From IMG/VR virus record IMGVR_UViG_3300026519_000001, positions 1 through 64,000 of that record: a stretch of DNA of 64,000 nt. One strand, written 5' to 3'. Shown here piece after piece: positions 22,101-32,800 of this stretch (position 1 is the first letter of the stretch; each line of letters opens with the position of its first letter). The translations under genes and the position numbers were made by a program. Under the pieces are notes generated by a model. That model saw nothing but the letters and a program-made list of their open reading frames with translations. It did no database searches and had not been told where the DNA came from. The DNA comes from a virus.

Positions 22101-23431
22101 ACATCTTGAATATTACTAAGATTATTATCTACCATTTGAAGATAAGCTAATACAGCAGTGGAATTTTCAGTATCTTCTAGTTTATTTAATTGATTTTGAA
22201 GTTGTTCTAATTGTCCTTTATATAAAATATTACCTTCACTTAGTTGTTCATCTTTTGGTAATTCATTTAATTGCGATCTTATTATAGAATATATTTGCTC
22301 TCTTACATTTGTAAGGGTATTTAATCTTCTTTTAATAATAGTAGCCTTTTCAAATTTTGTATTTTTATCTTTTTGAAATTGAGTATCAATAGGGAGTAAA
22401 TTAGTTAATAATGATTCTTTTTCAGTTACTAATTCAGAAGCTAATGATAAAACAGCATCTTTTGGAACTCCCAATTCTCTATTAATTAAATTCTTAAACC
22501 AAGTAACAAATCTTTTCCACCAACTAATTTGAGTTGAACCATCAAATATGGCAGCAGCTTCTTTACCCAAAGCTGTGGATATAATTTCTTTTCTAAGATT
22601 ATCTCCTGATAAATTAGGATAAGCTTCAGAAACTTCTTTTTCAATAGTAGTTCCTATAAGTTGGTCACTAGCAGCTTTAATTCTAGCATTGTTCATACCA
22701 CCTAATAGCTCAATAAAAAGATGACCAAATTCATGAAATACTGTATCGCTATATAATTTATTAGGATTTACTACAATAATAGCAGTTCCCTTAACTAATT
22801 TATTATCCGATAATAATTGAGAATATATAGGATCGTTAGTACCAAGTAATTTACCTGATTCATTCATATCAGCATCATAAGAAATAAAAGTATTAACTCC
22901 TAATGCAGAAAATTTATTTTCCATTAAATTAGCTTGTTTATCAGCTAATTCTTGATTAATTATATTGGTATCAGCAGGGAGAACTCTTTTATCATTAGTA
23001 TCATAAGGTAATACATCACCTTCATCACTAATATATTCATTAGCATCTATCTCATTATTATCTTCCCTTTTTTGCCTGTCTATAATTTGGTCAGCAAAAG
23101 GAGTTACATCAAGTTTTATAACTTTAGTTATTGTGCCTCTATTCTTTAAACTAACTTCATTTAATACTCTACCATAAGTTCTGTTAACAGAACTTATTAA
23201 TTTCCTAGCTTCATTAAGCAAAGTTGTATCTTTAGGCAATAAAAATCTATCATCCTTTTTTGTGACTATTTTAAGAGGTTTCTTTAAAAGTCTATCATTA
23301 GCTGCAATAACAGCATCATATACTTTATAATGATAAGCTGCTAATGCCCTAGCATCACTTTCTATATAACTCCTATTACCATATTTTCTTCTACACACCA
23401 TATTAATTACATATTTCTTGAAATAAGCCAT
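19112..23431 (-). CDS. Giant virion-associated protein with HExxH motif (1439 aa)
   Basis: Begins 29 nt inside the RNA polymerase gene's 3' end. The N-terminal third carries FHEFGHLFIE, a zincin HExxH signature (His233, Glu234, His237). A long charged helical middle follows, then MLRKWIVPGFNRRWRG and a C-terminal region with LDEDDEEAMMYLAFFSRRL and a hydrophobic LSMIVLSFVSSMFIYK segment. crAss-like phages encode such giant proteins next to the virion RNA polymerase, and they are probably packaged and injected. A peptidase role is inferred from the motif only. Confidence 0.7.
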   Translation of the reverse strand: MAYFKKYVINMVCRRKYGNRSYIESDARALAAYHYKVYDAVIAANDRLLKKPLKIVTKKDDRFLLPKDTTLLNEARKLISSVNRTYGRVLNEVSLKNRGTITKVIKLDVTPFADQIIDRQKREDNNEIDANEYISDEGDVLPYDTNDKRVLPADTNIINQELADKQANLMENKFSALGVNTFISYDADMNESGKLLGTNDPIYSQLLSDNKLVKGTAIIVVNPNKLYSDTVFHEFGHLFIELLGGMNNARIKAASDQLIGTTIEKEVSEAYPNLSGDNLRKEIISTALGKEAAAIFDGSTQISWWKRFVTWFKNLINRELGVPKDAVLSLASELVTEKESLLTNLLPIDTQFQKDKNTKFEKATIIKRRLNTLTNVREQIYSIIRSQLNELPKDEQLSEGNILYKGQLEQLQNQLNKLEDTENSTAVLAYLQMVDNNLSNIQDVLNEKEFKYNSNHSNMIKVLASFKEVVASFSLVADIQDSVNKQFLDNDEEYVSVEDKKLVQDLVADLSARYVSTQNKIVAMSTAHLARLMSVISNRSIVARKDELEIEFNKNNKKSDNESKQEYVNRRNEHIESVIEDERDSLREKEYENIFKLLNHSPADVSWLASWLNDGKSVNSIVIQLVEKFLDDADTQRDGNLLIMQNKAAKAFKELKKSSSGTDPKKLYKGLYETGSDGNLYYSSRYSVEFYIKYRKLSEIETATELEFGNNSKEHKKAFKNVNDFLNDNLKNGIPIAKWLNLNYNTIKNNEVYKFLIDISFEGNNKTEGLNSNIKSFDTQAMTIKWHKAPNIGKKGFEQIASGNIMENLYESLKRTISAKRADETEFGSQDLDLISRQDELQIEIDKRIKAGESADDLADEINSLIKITNSVGDLKSNIPIFFRGQHNLKDQSYDLISIALMDYAMAENYYQKNKIKDVLELTLAVTNNKQVAQTEGALKKTMVQMLGKNVYEEVKQKVGIESNEAKMLASIIENRLYGVKTIKKEYAQIANSLMAWSATTMLAFNHLAAAPNVIQGKVFNFIEAHGGQYYNKKDLVKGEAKYWASMKGILDDVGKPVQRGKTNQMMNLFSIQGEFKVMSTRFNEDNRFKSLLSKSSLFFMNHLGEHYIHGTMMYSILNNIKIKNKEGQFINSRGEVVSKEKAMTLDEAFSVGEDGNLKLNKYVYKTSFGNQKLSLDLTNDKGILEVRNLINKIANDMHGQYNDEYQSMFQRRVVGKMVGMLRKWIVPGFNRRWRGSNRAFKKKDLLRKDIDVFFSEDLQTFQEGYYTSFIRFINTLVQDFKRLGLQGAWSGGMDNLTTHEKANLRKTVMELSMIVLSFVSSMFIYKQLDGLDEDDEEAMMYLAFFSRRLYSELSFFANPLETFQILRSPAASISYTEDIIRFLSQIVSDGTNLELEIYQRGKNKGLPKAWKRGIDLLPIANQMGKTPKESLSYLLNTN

Positions 23432-26400
23432 TATCCAATCCTCTTTGAATAGCTTGATCTTGCTCTTGTCTACTAGTAGACATATAATTTATTTTATCTA
23501 CTCCTATATTAATATTATTAGAAGGGTTACTCCATTTAGTTTCATCTAATATATATTTATTTACATTTTCTTGAATGCTTGGAGCGTTTTTAATTTTATT
23601 ACTTTCAAATATTGTAGATTCGTTTAGATAATTTTCATAAATATAATACCCTTTTTTAGAATAACCTAGTTTTTCTATCTTTTTATATACAAAAACATTT
23701 ACATTTAAATTCCCTATTTTTTGAAAAAGCACATCTTGTTTTGATTTGATAAAATTCACTCCAGTTGTTCCTTCACCTATAATTAAATTATTTGAAAACT
23801 TTTTTGAATCCAATATGCTATATCCTGTTTTTTCATATTTAGTTTTAAATTCGAATTCAGTAACATTTTTAGAATTATTTCTTGAATATGTTTCGAGAAA
23901 ATCTGCTATAAAAGTATTACTTGAATTATCATTTTTAAAGTATTCTACAGAACCCTCTAAAACAGTTTTAACTAACTGATGTGGTGCAAATTCGAAGAAA
24001 GACTGACTATTAAAACTAAAATTAGAAGTAACATAACTGTATTTTAATAAATCTTCTGATAAGTCTGGGTCTATTTCTTGTAAATCATCCCAAGCTCTCA
24101 TTAAATCATCCTTATAACTATTAGGTTTGTTAGTAAGATTATCAATACTAATAAATTGAAGCCCATCTTGAGTAAAAGGAATAAGATTATTAAGTAATAA
24201 ATTATCTTTATGTTTTTCTCTGCCTTCTATTACTTTAGACTGCATAGTATTGTTGCCTCTAAACATATTATTAACCTCTTTAGATTCCAAACTAAAGAAA
24301 CTCGATTTAGAGGCAATAAATCCAAACAAATGAGATTCTAATCCAGCAAATTCAGCTTTAAACCCTGGTTTTTTATTATTAGCATTATAAAATGCTTCTA
24401 ATACTCTTTTACCAAATACAGTAGAATAAGTAACCATTTCTTTTTCAAATATTTTATCAGCTACTTCTATTGAATTTTCATGGGTGCTTTCTAAAAAAGT
24501 ATTAGTAAATTTCTCAGCAAGTCCTGTAAATAAAATTTCATCATTTGCATTTTTATATTTAAACATTTCTTTGTATCCTTGTTTATAAGTATATAAAGCA
24601 GCTATATTAGATGGACTTCCATTAACATCAGCTTTTGAATATATTACTGTATCATTAAATTTACTGCCTAATTCATTGTATGCTTTAAAAGCATGTAAAT
24701 ATTTTAATTGATTTTCCCAATAAGTTAAATTATCAACCTTATTAATAATGTTATTTTCCATTGACTTATTACTAAAAGAATCATTTTTTCTAATTCCGTC
24801 ACCTAATAAGATTATATTTTCAAGTTTTTCACTTATACTATTATAATAATTATCAAAATCAATTCCTGTTAATTTACTAAGAGATTGTAATTTATTTTTA
24901 ATATCTGCTTCAACAGTTTTAAATGAACTTTTTTTATTAGGATTGAATTTTGAATCTTTATTTAATTCTAATTGTACAAATTTCTTAATAGATTCTTGTC
25001 CGACAAATCTATTAAGCCAAGACAAAGATGTGCCATTACGCAATAACATAAATATCACATTAGAAGTCACACTATTATGATTTCCCCTGGTAATATAGGG
25101 GTCTTTAGCAATATCAACATAAGCAGTTAGAAACCAAGATAACACTTCAGATATTCTAGTTCTGTTTCTCCCTGTTTGATTATCATAAATTTGATTGAAT
25201 AGACTTTTACCATTTTTTACATTGCCTACGCCTAAATCAACATTCATTTCTAAACCTGCAATTTGAGCAAAAGCATGGTCTACACTATGATTTGCTGTAA
25301 TGCCTGTACCAGTCTTACCTGCAGAATTATCAAACTTTTTAGTCATTTGATGAATAGGTGAAAAGAATTCAAATGAATCTACAATACCATCTCCATGTAA
25401 TAATTTAATATCATTTTTAAGAAAATCATTATCAATTGCAGTAACTAAATTCTTAAAATTAACATGTGAAGTTAGTATTTCTTCAAACTCTGTTAATAAT
25501 TTATTTTCTAGTCCCTTTTTAGTAGGTATAGAATCATCAGTATAAAATTCTAATGATATTACATCATCTAAGCCAAACTCTTCTGTATACTCTTTATTAA
25601 GTTCATTATTGCCAAATACAATTTCTTCAATAACTTCTATTTCAACATCTTTACGTATTTTTTCATTAGTAGCAAATAAAATACTATTAACTATTTCTAA
25701 TTCATTATCAGGTGATATACTATCAATATTATAATCTTCTAATAATTGTAACATATTAGAAATGGTTTCTTCTTGAGTTTTACCTCTAAATCTACGTGCA
25801 AGAAACTGCCTAGCTTTAGCATAAGTAGATTTATTCCTATTAACCTTCATGTGAGGCATCATAATGTACATCTTATCAATATCAAAATCTGAACCAGTCT
25901 TTTTTGTAATATCAATATAAGGAATAACAGTGTCTCCCATTCCAATAGGAAGTATACCTACTATTTCTAGGGCATCATTAGAAGCTAAATCTTGATTAGG
26001 TATTCTATATCCAATTACAGTTAATAATTTCTTATCAATCTTAGCATTTAACTCTTCCATTGATAACTCAGTATAATTAGGAATATATTTAGTTATTTCT
26101 TGATGCGAAATAAATATTTGTCCAGGAAGAACTGTTTTTTTGCCATTTATTGTTTTTACCCTAGGTGCTTTTAACTTACTTTCATCTACAAGCATTTTAA
26201 CTCCTGTTTTTTTGGCATCTTTAATATCCCATCCAAAACTAGACATTTGAATAAATGAACCACCATTAGTTTTTAATTTAACAGTAGCATTATTTACCAT
26301 ACTAGAGATTAGGTTTTGGAACTTAATTCTATTAGTTAGTATTAAATCAAGAGGGTATTCTTTTTTAAGAGCTTCTATTGAATTAATATCACTACCATTG

Positions 26401-29400
26401 CTCATTAACTCTTTAAGTAGCATTTTATAAAACAATTCTCTATTAGTTATTTCACCTGTAATACTATTGAGTCCTAATTCTTTTTCAAGTTTATCTTTAC
26501 CCATATCAGATAAATCTGATAATAATCTAACTATATTTTCTATTCTTTGAGCACCTGTTTGTCCTCTATAATCTTTATTAACTTGAATATCTTTTATAAT
26601 ATTCTTTTTCATTTGACTACCTAACAAAGTATTTTTAATACCTTTAGGGGATAAATCTTGTTGTAACTTCCAAGAATGATTATTTAATTTCATTACATGA
26701 AAATTCATTTTATCTTTATAAGTATTATCTTCATTAAGAATATCAGAAGTAGTAATAGCTCCAACTTTAACTCCAGATAAAGCAACGGATTCATCTATGC
26801 CATTCTTAACCATTTGGTTGTATAATTTCTCAATACCAAATTCTTTAATATTTTGAGTTGATAGTACAGTTTGAGAATATTTTAAATAGGTGGGTCTACC
26901 TTTAATTACATCAAAATAAACTCCTTTAACTGGCTGTGCAGCATAATTATAATCTTCTACTGTAGCAGTACCATCTTTCATCTTTTTATAGGCATTCTCG
27001 AAGTTATCATCCCACTTATGTAACCTCTCTTGTATAAACTTCCATCTATCCAAAGTAATCCAACCCTGAGCATCTGTAGCATCTACATTCTTATAAAGTT
27101 CAGTATTAACAAATACATCAGGCAAAACAGCAACATTAAATGTAGCATTATCTCCTGGTTTTAAGTTAAGAAGTACACCATCAGAATAAGTAGCGGGTAC
27201 TCTTTTACTATAGTCATCAAAAGTTTTATAATAAGAATAATCTCCTGAAAACACTTTAGAGTATTCTATATTAGAAATATGTTGATTAAATAAGCTATCT
27301 GAAATAAATCTTTGAGTAGCAAATGAATGGTCTCCATTAGCCTCTTGTGTATAAATATCAAGAAGTTGCTTATCAATAAAATTAATAGAACCTTTATTTT
27401 CTGATACTAATCCCTTATCCTGTAACATAGTTACAGAATTATCAAACATGCTTCTCAATTTAGAAATAATTAATTCTTCTAGTTTAGCATTACTTAATAA
27501 ATCATCATCAGATAATAATGGATACAAATAAGCTCCATCATCAGATAGGTTTAATAAAGGAGTTCTAGCATTATTTGAAAAGCTTCTGATAAATTTTTTA
27601 TATTCATCTATAGTTTGTGTTTTTTCATCATAATTAAATTCTGAAAATAATCCAAACTTAAATCCGTTTCCTGCAGGAATCTTTTTGCCATTAAATTCTT
27701 TAAATAAATTTTCATTATCACCATAATGATAATTTTGATATAAATCAGTAGGTAAAGTATTTTCATCTAAAATATGGTCATAAACTTCTCTGCTTCTATT
27801 ATATTCATCTAAGAAATATCCTTTATAAATATTAACAAGTTCTTTTGAAAAAATAACATTACCTTCATCATCAAATTGAAGATTGGTATTTGTAAATATT
27901 TTACTAGTAAAGGATAATAATTTACCTTTATCTGCTGGAGAAGGTGTATTATAAATAGAATAATTATAACCAGCACCTTCCTCTTCTGAACTTGTTTTAA
28001 TTAATATTGCTTTATTAAATAAATCTACAATTTGATCTGTTTGTTGTATAGATTTATTGTCTACCCCTACATCGCCTCCTTCAGTAGTTTTAAGATTAAG
28101 GAAAGTTAACACCTCCATATCATCTAAGTACTTACCTGAATCTTCTTTAAATTTATTAATCCATAAAGAGTTTTTATAAAATGCTGTATCACCTACTTCA
28201 TTTGCTAAATTATTTTTAATCTTTTGTAGTTTAATATTTAGATAATTTGGCAAACTATAAGACCAGTATTTTTTGTTTTCTGGACCTAATACAGTATTTT
28301 CAGATATATCTTTTCTAAACTCACTTTCTAATTTAGCTATTGTTTTAATAAATTTCTTATCTTTTAAAGGATTAGTAAACCCTTTTTTAGTATAAAAATC
28401 TTTTGTAGTACTATCAGCTAATTGAGTAAATATATGACCTATTTCAACCATTGCTTTAATGGTATTGCCATAGACACTATCTTCTTCAAAAGAATCTACA
28501 TAATTTAATAGTGTAGAATTGTTTACATTAAAGTTAATCTTACTTAAAAATTTATCTATATTTTCTGTTACTTTATTTAAGTTATTATTAGTAAAGTTCT
28601 TTTTATTGTTATTAGCTCTTACTTTTGTAAAATAACTTGCGTATTTATTTTTAAGTTCTTGGGCAAGTGTTTGGTTGTATATATTTTTAGTATTATCAAA
28701 TAATATGGATGAACTCAATCCATTAATCATTTCTTTTTTAACCTTATTAAATCTTGAATTAACATCTCCTGAATTAAAGAATGTCATTTTTATTCCTTCG
28801 TCAGAACGAGCAATTGTAGTAGTATAGAAATTAACCTTACTTTTAGAGAATGCATGAACAAATTGATTCTTTTTATTTTCACTAAGAGGCTCAATTAAGT
28901 TTTCAATAGCATCTATAACAGTAGGGTTATGATTTATATTAGCAACTTCTACTCCATTAACAAATTTATTAACAGCATATTTATTTCTTAGTGTTGTTAT
29001 CATTTCATCAAACACATCGGTAACGTATTTCCCATTAGCATAAGGTAAAATATCAGATAATGTTTCCTCGAAATAATTCCATATTTCATTGAAATCATTA
29101 TAAACAACTAGTTCTACATCCTCACCAAGTGTCTCTATTTTAACTGTCTCTAATTCTATTTCTCCTTGTTGGTTAATATTAAACTTAGGCACAAAAGACA
29201 ATAAGAATTTAATATTAGCTGATGCATTATCTTTAGAGTTTTTTTCAAAAGATTGCTGTAATTCTAAATTAGAATTTGATTCAACAATATCTTGACTTAT
29301 TCCAGAATCTAATGCCTCCTCTTTATCCGTAATCTCTAAAGAAGAAATACCTATATATTGTCTAATTAATTCTTCTAAATCTTGTAATGAAGAATGGTCT

Positions 29401-29846
29401 CCATCAAATATTATATAAGCAGCATTTGGATTATCTTTACTGGTTTCAGGTTTATATAAATCACTAAAGTTAAAAGAATCTATATCTTTTTTAGAAGTAA
29501 CTTGACCACCAAATAAATATTCAATTGAAGTACTAACTAATGCTTTACGCTGAATATAAGAATAATTTAATAGTTTTTTATCAAGCCAATATTTTGTACC
29601 GTCTTTTAATATAAAATACTTCCTTCTATAACTATTAGTATATAATAAAGGTTCTCCTGTTGGGCTAATTCTTCCTTTAGTTATTTCATCTCCATTTTGC
29701 CAATCACCAAATCTTTCTGCAAAGTCACCTGAAAGTATAATATTATATACTCTTTCAGATTCTTTCACATTATTACTAAAGTAACTATTAAGCTCTTCTT
29801 GTAATTCAGATGGTTGATTATTTACTGGGTTTATTATGCAATCCAT
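23403..29846 (-). CDS. crAss-like virion RNA polymerase (2147 aa)
   Basis: Contains KKTGSDFDIDKMYIMMP with the DxDxD triad at Asp1320, Asp1322 and Asp1324 (codons at 25875-25889), preceded by YRIPNQDLASNDALEIVGILP. This is the catalytic double-psi beta-barrel signature of the single-chain polymerase studied in Cellulophaga phage phi14:2 (gp66), whose length is close. That enzyme is carried in the virion, injected, and transcribes early genes. Here it lies at the downstream end of the leftward structural block between cargo-type proteins, as expected. The gene is intact, with no split or internal stop. Confidence 0.93.
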   Translation of the reverse strand: MDCIINPVNNQPSELQEELNSYFSNNVKESERVYNIILSGDFAERFGDWQNGDEITKGRISPTGEPLLYTNSYRRKYFILKDGTKYWLDKKLLNYSYIQRKALVSTSIEYLFGGQVTSKKDIDSFNFSDLYKPETSKDNPNAAYIIFDGDHSSLQDLEELIRQYIGISSLEITDKEEALDSGISQDIVESNSNLELQQSFEKNSKDNASANIKFLLSFVPKFNINQQGEIELETVKIETLGEDVELVVYNDFNEIWNYFEETLSDILPYANGKYVTDVFDEMITTLRNKYAVNKFVNGVEVANINHNPTVIDAIENLIEPLSENKKNQFVHAFSKSKVNFYTTTIARSDEGIKMTFFNSGDVNSRFNKVKKEMINGLSSSILFDNTKNIYNQTLAQELKNKYASYFTKVRANNNKKNFTNNNLNKVTENIDKFLSKINFNVNNSTLLNYVDSFEEDSVYGNTIKAMVEIGHIFTQLADSTTKDFYTKKGFTNPLKDKKFIKTIAKLESEFRKDISENTVLGPENKKYWSYSLPNYLNIKLQKIKNNLANEVGDTAFYKNSLWINKFKEDSGKYLDDMEVLTFLNLKTTEGGDVGVDNKSIQQTDQIVDLFNKAILIKTSSEEEGAGYNYSIYNTPSPADKGKLLSFTSKIFTNTNLQFDDEGNVIFSKELVNIYKGYFLDEYNRSREVYDHILDENTLPTDLYQNYHYGDNENLFKEFNGKKIPAGNGFKFGLFSEFNYDEKTQTIDEYKKFIRSFSNNARTPLLNLSDDGAYLYPLLSDDDLLSNAKLEELIISKLRSMFDNSVTMLQDKGLVSENKGSINFIDKQLLDIYTQEANGDHSFATQRFISDSLFNQHISNIEYSKVFSGDYSYYKTFDDYSKRVPATYSDGVLLNLKPGDNATFNVAVLPDVFVNTELYKNVDATDAQGWITLDRWKFIQERLHKWDDNFENAYKKMKDGTATVEDYNYAAQPVKGVYFDVIKGRPTYLKYSQTVLSTQNIKEFGIEKLYNQMVKNGIDESVALSGVKVGAITTSDILNEDNTYKDKMNFHVMKLNNHSWKLQQDLSPKGIKNTLLGSQMKKNIIKDIQVNKDYRGQTGAQRIENIVRLLSDLSDMGKDKLEKELGLNSITGEITNRELFYKMLLKELMSNGSDINSIEALKKEYPLDLILTNRIKFQNLISSMVNNATVKLKTNGGSFIQMSSFGWDIKDAKKTGVKMLVDESKLKAPRVKTINGKKTVLPGQIFISHQEITKYIPNYTELSMEELNAKIDKKLLTVIGYRIPNQDLASNDALEIVGILPIGMGDTVIPYIDITKKTGSDFDIDKMYIMMPHMKVNRNKSTYAKARQFLARRFRGKTQEETISNMLQLLEDYNIDSISPDNELEIVNSILFATNEKIRKDVEIEVIEEIVFGNNELNKEYTEEFGLDDVISLEFYTDDSIPTKKGLENKLLTEFEEILTSHVNFKNLVTAIDNDFLKNDIKLLHGDGIVDSFEFFSPIHQMTKKFDNSAGKTGTGITANHSVDHAFAQIAGLEMNVDLGVGNVKNGKSLFNQIYDNQTGRNRTRISEVLSWFLTAYVDIAKDPYITRGNHNSVTSNVIFMLLRNGTSLSWLNRFVGQESIKKFVQLELNKDSKFNPNKKSSFKTVEADIKNKLQSLSKLTGIDFDNYYNSISEKLENIILLGDGIRKNDSFSNKSMENNIINKVDNLTYWENQLKYLHAFKAYNELGSKFNDTVIYSKADVNGSPSNIAALYTYKQGYKEMFKYKNANDEILFTGLAEKFTNTFLESTHENSIEVADKIFEKEMVTYSTVFGKRVLEAFYNANNKKPGFKAEFAGLESHLFGFIASKSSFFSLESKEVNNMFRGNNTMQSKVIEGREKHKDNLLLNNLIPFTQDGLQFISIDNLTNKPNSYKDDLMRAWDDLQEIDPDLSEDLLKYSYVTSNFSFNSQSFFEFAPHQLVKTVLEGSVEYFKNDNSSNTFIADFLETYSRNNSKNVTEFEFKTKYEKTGYSILDSKKFSNNLIIGEGTTGVNFIKSKQDVLFQKIGNLNVNVFVYKKIEKLGYSKKGYYIYENYLNESTIFESNKIKNAPSIQENVNKYILDETKWSNPSNNINIGVDKINYMSTSRQEQDQAIQRGLDNGLFQEICN

Positions 29847-29856
29847 TCTTTATTAT

Positions 29857-32800
29857 TTAGCACTTCCTTCTTTTTATTTTATCAACTTTAGACTGCATGT
29901 TCTTTCTCAATCTATCCATTTCTTTACTAATAACTTTTTTATCTCCTACTACTACATTTTTAATTCTATCTTTCATATCTTCTTTCTTTTCAGCAACAGT
30001 AGTCTTTTTAATTGACTTTTCCAAGTTATTTGTAATATGATTTGCTATATAAATAGCTTTTGTTTTATATCTATTTATAGGATTAGTTGAATCAGTAGCA
30101 TCTGATTGAAATATATTACCTGTTTGATCAATAGTTACATCAGTATTAATAACCTGATTATCAATCATAAGATTTTTATACTTAGGATCTGATAATTTAT
30201 TTACATTTACTGTTCTAGATTTAAATTGCTCAAGAAACTTTTGGAAATTAATCATTTTAATTGGATTTCCCAACTCCGCTAATGTAAGAGAATCTTCTCC
30301 AAAGTTAAGAACTCCTTTATTATAATATAATTGTGTAGCAGGATTATTTAATGTGTTAGTGCCATTAAATATTAAATGGTCTAATACTTCACTAACTTTA
30401 ACATTCTCTCCTAAAAATGCTTTATCTATTTGAGGCAATAAATCATAAAGTTCTGATGATTCACTCATTAGGCTATCTTTATAATTAACCTTCCCTGGTG
30501 TAGCAGGGCTAATTATATTAGTATATATACCAATTATTAAAGCAGTTTCATTTTTTGATAATTTTCTAAGGTTAAGTTTTATAGGTATCTTAGAACCATT
30601 AGGGGATTTAACTTCTGTAAACAAAGCCCCAGCCCAAGGAATATTAGCTTTTTTAACATTAATTACACTATTATAGTCTGTATTAATATCTTTAGTATCA
30701 GCATCATATAAATGACCTTCTTTATTAACATACATTAATTTTACATCAGAAGCTGATTCGAATCCACTTATTTCTAATACATTTTTAGAGATGCCATCTG
30801 ATTTAAAAATACCTGAATATTGGTATTTAATTTTACCTTTGGGCTTCTTACCATCTCTTAAAGCATCTATAATTTGACCTCTAAGTTGCCTTTCGGCTTT
30901 ACCTCCTGTACCCCATTGACCATTACTTTGTTTTCTAGGTTTAAATAAATAAGTGTACATTTCGGAATCGCCATTAATTACTACTTTAATAGCTAATTCA
31001 TTAAGTACTTCTTCAGTTTTTTTACCTTCTTTATAAGCTCTTAATACATCGAAATTAGTTATATCTTCATCAACTACAAATTCAATAGGAATATTTGTTT
31101 TATCATTATTACTAGCCAAAAACTCCATGAATTTAGGAGACTTTGGATTATTAAAAGAAATTTTAACATCAGTTTCTGTATTTGTTTTTGAATTGGATGA
31201 CTGACTATTCTTAATAATAGTTTTAGCCATTGTATCAAGACTGTCATCATTCCAATTTTGAAGATTGGTTATATCTTCATTCGTGCTTGCTGCTTCGTTA
31301 ACTTCAACTTTTTTATTGGAGAATACAGGCTTAACTCCTTGTTCAATAGCATCTTCCTGATCCTTATCAGTTATATCTCTTTTAAATTGTTCTGCTTCAT
31401 TTTGTGACAATAAACCATCTCGAACTTTATTATCAAATATCCCATTTATTTGATCTTCTGGAAGCACACCCATCATGCTTTTATTAACAAAATCCTCTAT
31501 TTGTTGATTTGTCATATCAACTTCTTTTGGTATATTTTGTATATCAGAAGGATTACCTATTTTCGGACCAGTATCTGGTATTTGTGCTTCTATAGGAGGC
31601 TGTGGGTTCACACCTTCATCTTTTGCTTGTTCAAATTGAGCTAATGGATTTTCATCTTGAATAGTTGGAGTTGGTGTTACATTTGAAGGAGCTCCTGGTT
31701 TCTTCGATTTAATATTATCCTCTTTAACTTTTTTAATTATTTTATCAACTCCACCTTTTTCTTCTATTCCTTCATTATCAACTACATTATTAAGTTCAGA
31801 TTCTAAAGTTTTTATTTTTATATTTAAATTATCTTTAATATGATCTCCTTTAAGTTTTGTTCTAGCAAGTCTAAGCAACTTAATTTTATCTTCTGTTAAA
31901 ATAGAAGGAGACATTACATTTTCCTTAATGTACTCCATTACACTTTGATTATTTTTATTTTTAAATTGATCTGTAGCTCTATCAATTTCCATTAAGGTCT
32001 TATCAAAATCTTTTATATCAAAGTTGATGTTTTTATATTCTTGAACAATTTCAGATTCATACATAAATTCCACAAAATGATCTGAAAGTTCTTTGTCTTT
32101 ATTATTTAAATATTCATCAAATGTAAATTGAGTTTCAAAAATATTATTATAACTTGTTATTCTTTTTGATATTTCTGATAAAAGTTTTGATTGACCCTTT
32201 TCTAATATATTTTTTCCAGAATCATTAAGTTTCCTTTCTATAGAAAGTGCCATTAATTCATCACTGGTACTATATTTTCGTAAATTTAAATATTCTTTCT
32301 CTAGTGCATCTAATTTACTAATTTGTTTATCAATATTTTTGATTACTTCTGGAGTTACTCTCTCTGCTTCTTTAAGCTCATTAATTTGTTCTCTAAGATT
32401 TTGAGTAGTACCCATTGAAAAATTCCTTACAGCAATCATTGCAAAAGAATAATCATTAGTTATTTCATTAGCTTCATTTGCTGTTATTTCATTTACATCT
32501 TCTAAACTTTCCTCTGTTAATTTTTTAAATATACTTTTATATAGTGTTTGGTCTATATAATCTTTATTTTTAACAAATTCCTGTTGTTGCGAAGTAAAAT
32601 GCTCCATTCGAGACTTGTTAATCTTTTTCTGAAAAGGAGCTTGTGTAATAGCATATTGCACTGGTCCACCAAACATTCCCATAGCACCTTCTAAAAGTGC
32701 TTGCTCTGACATGGCAAATTCAGTAAACCTTTCACTTAAAGTCATATCTTCTAATCTCTTATCAGATGTAACGTATCCTTTTGAAGCTAGGGATTTTCTA

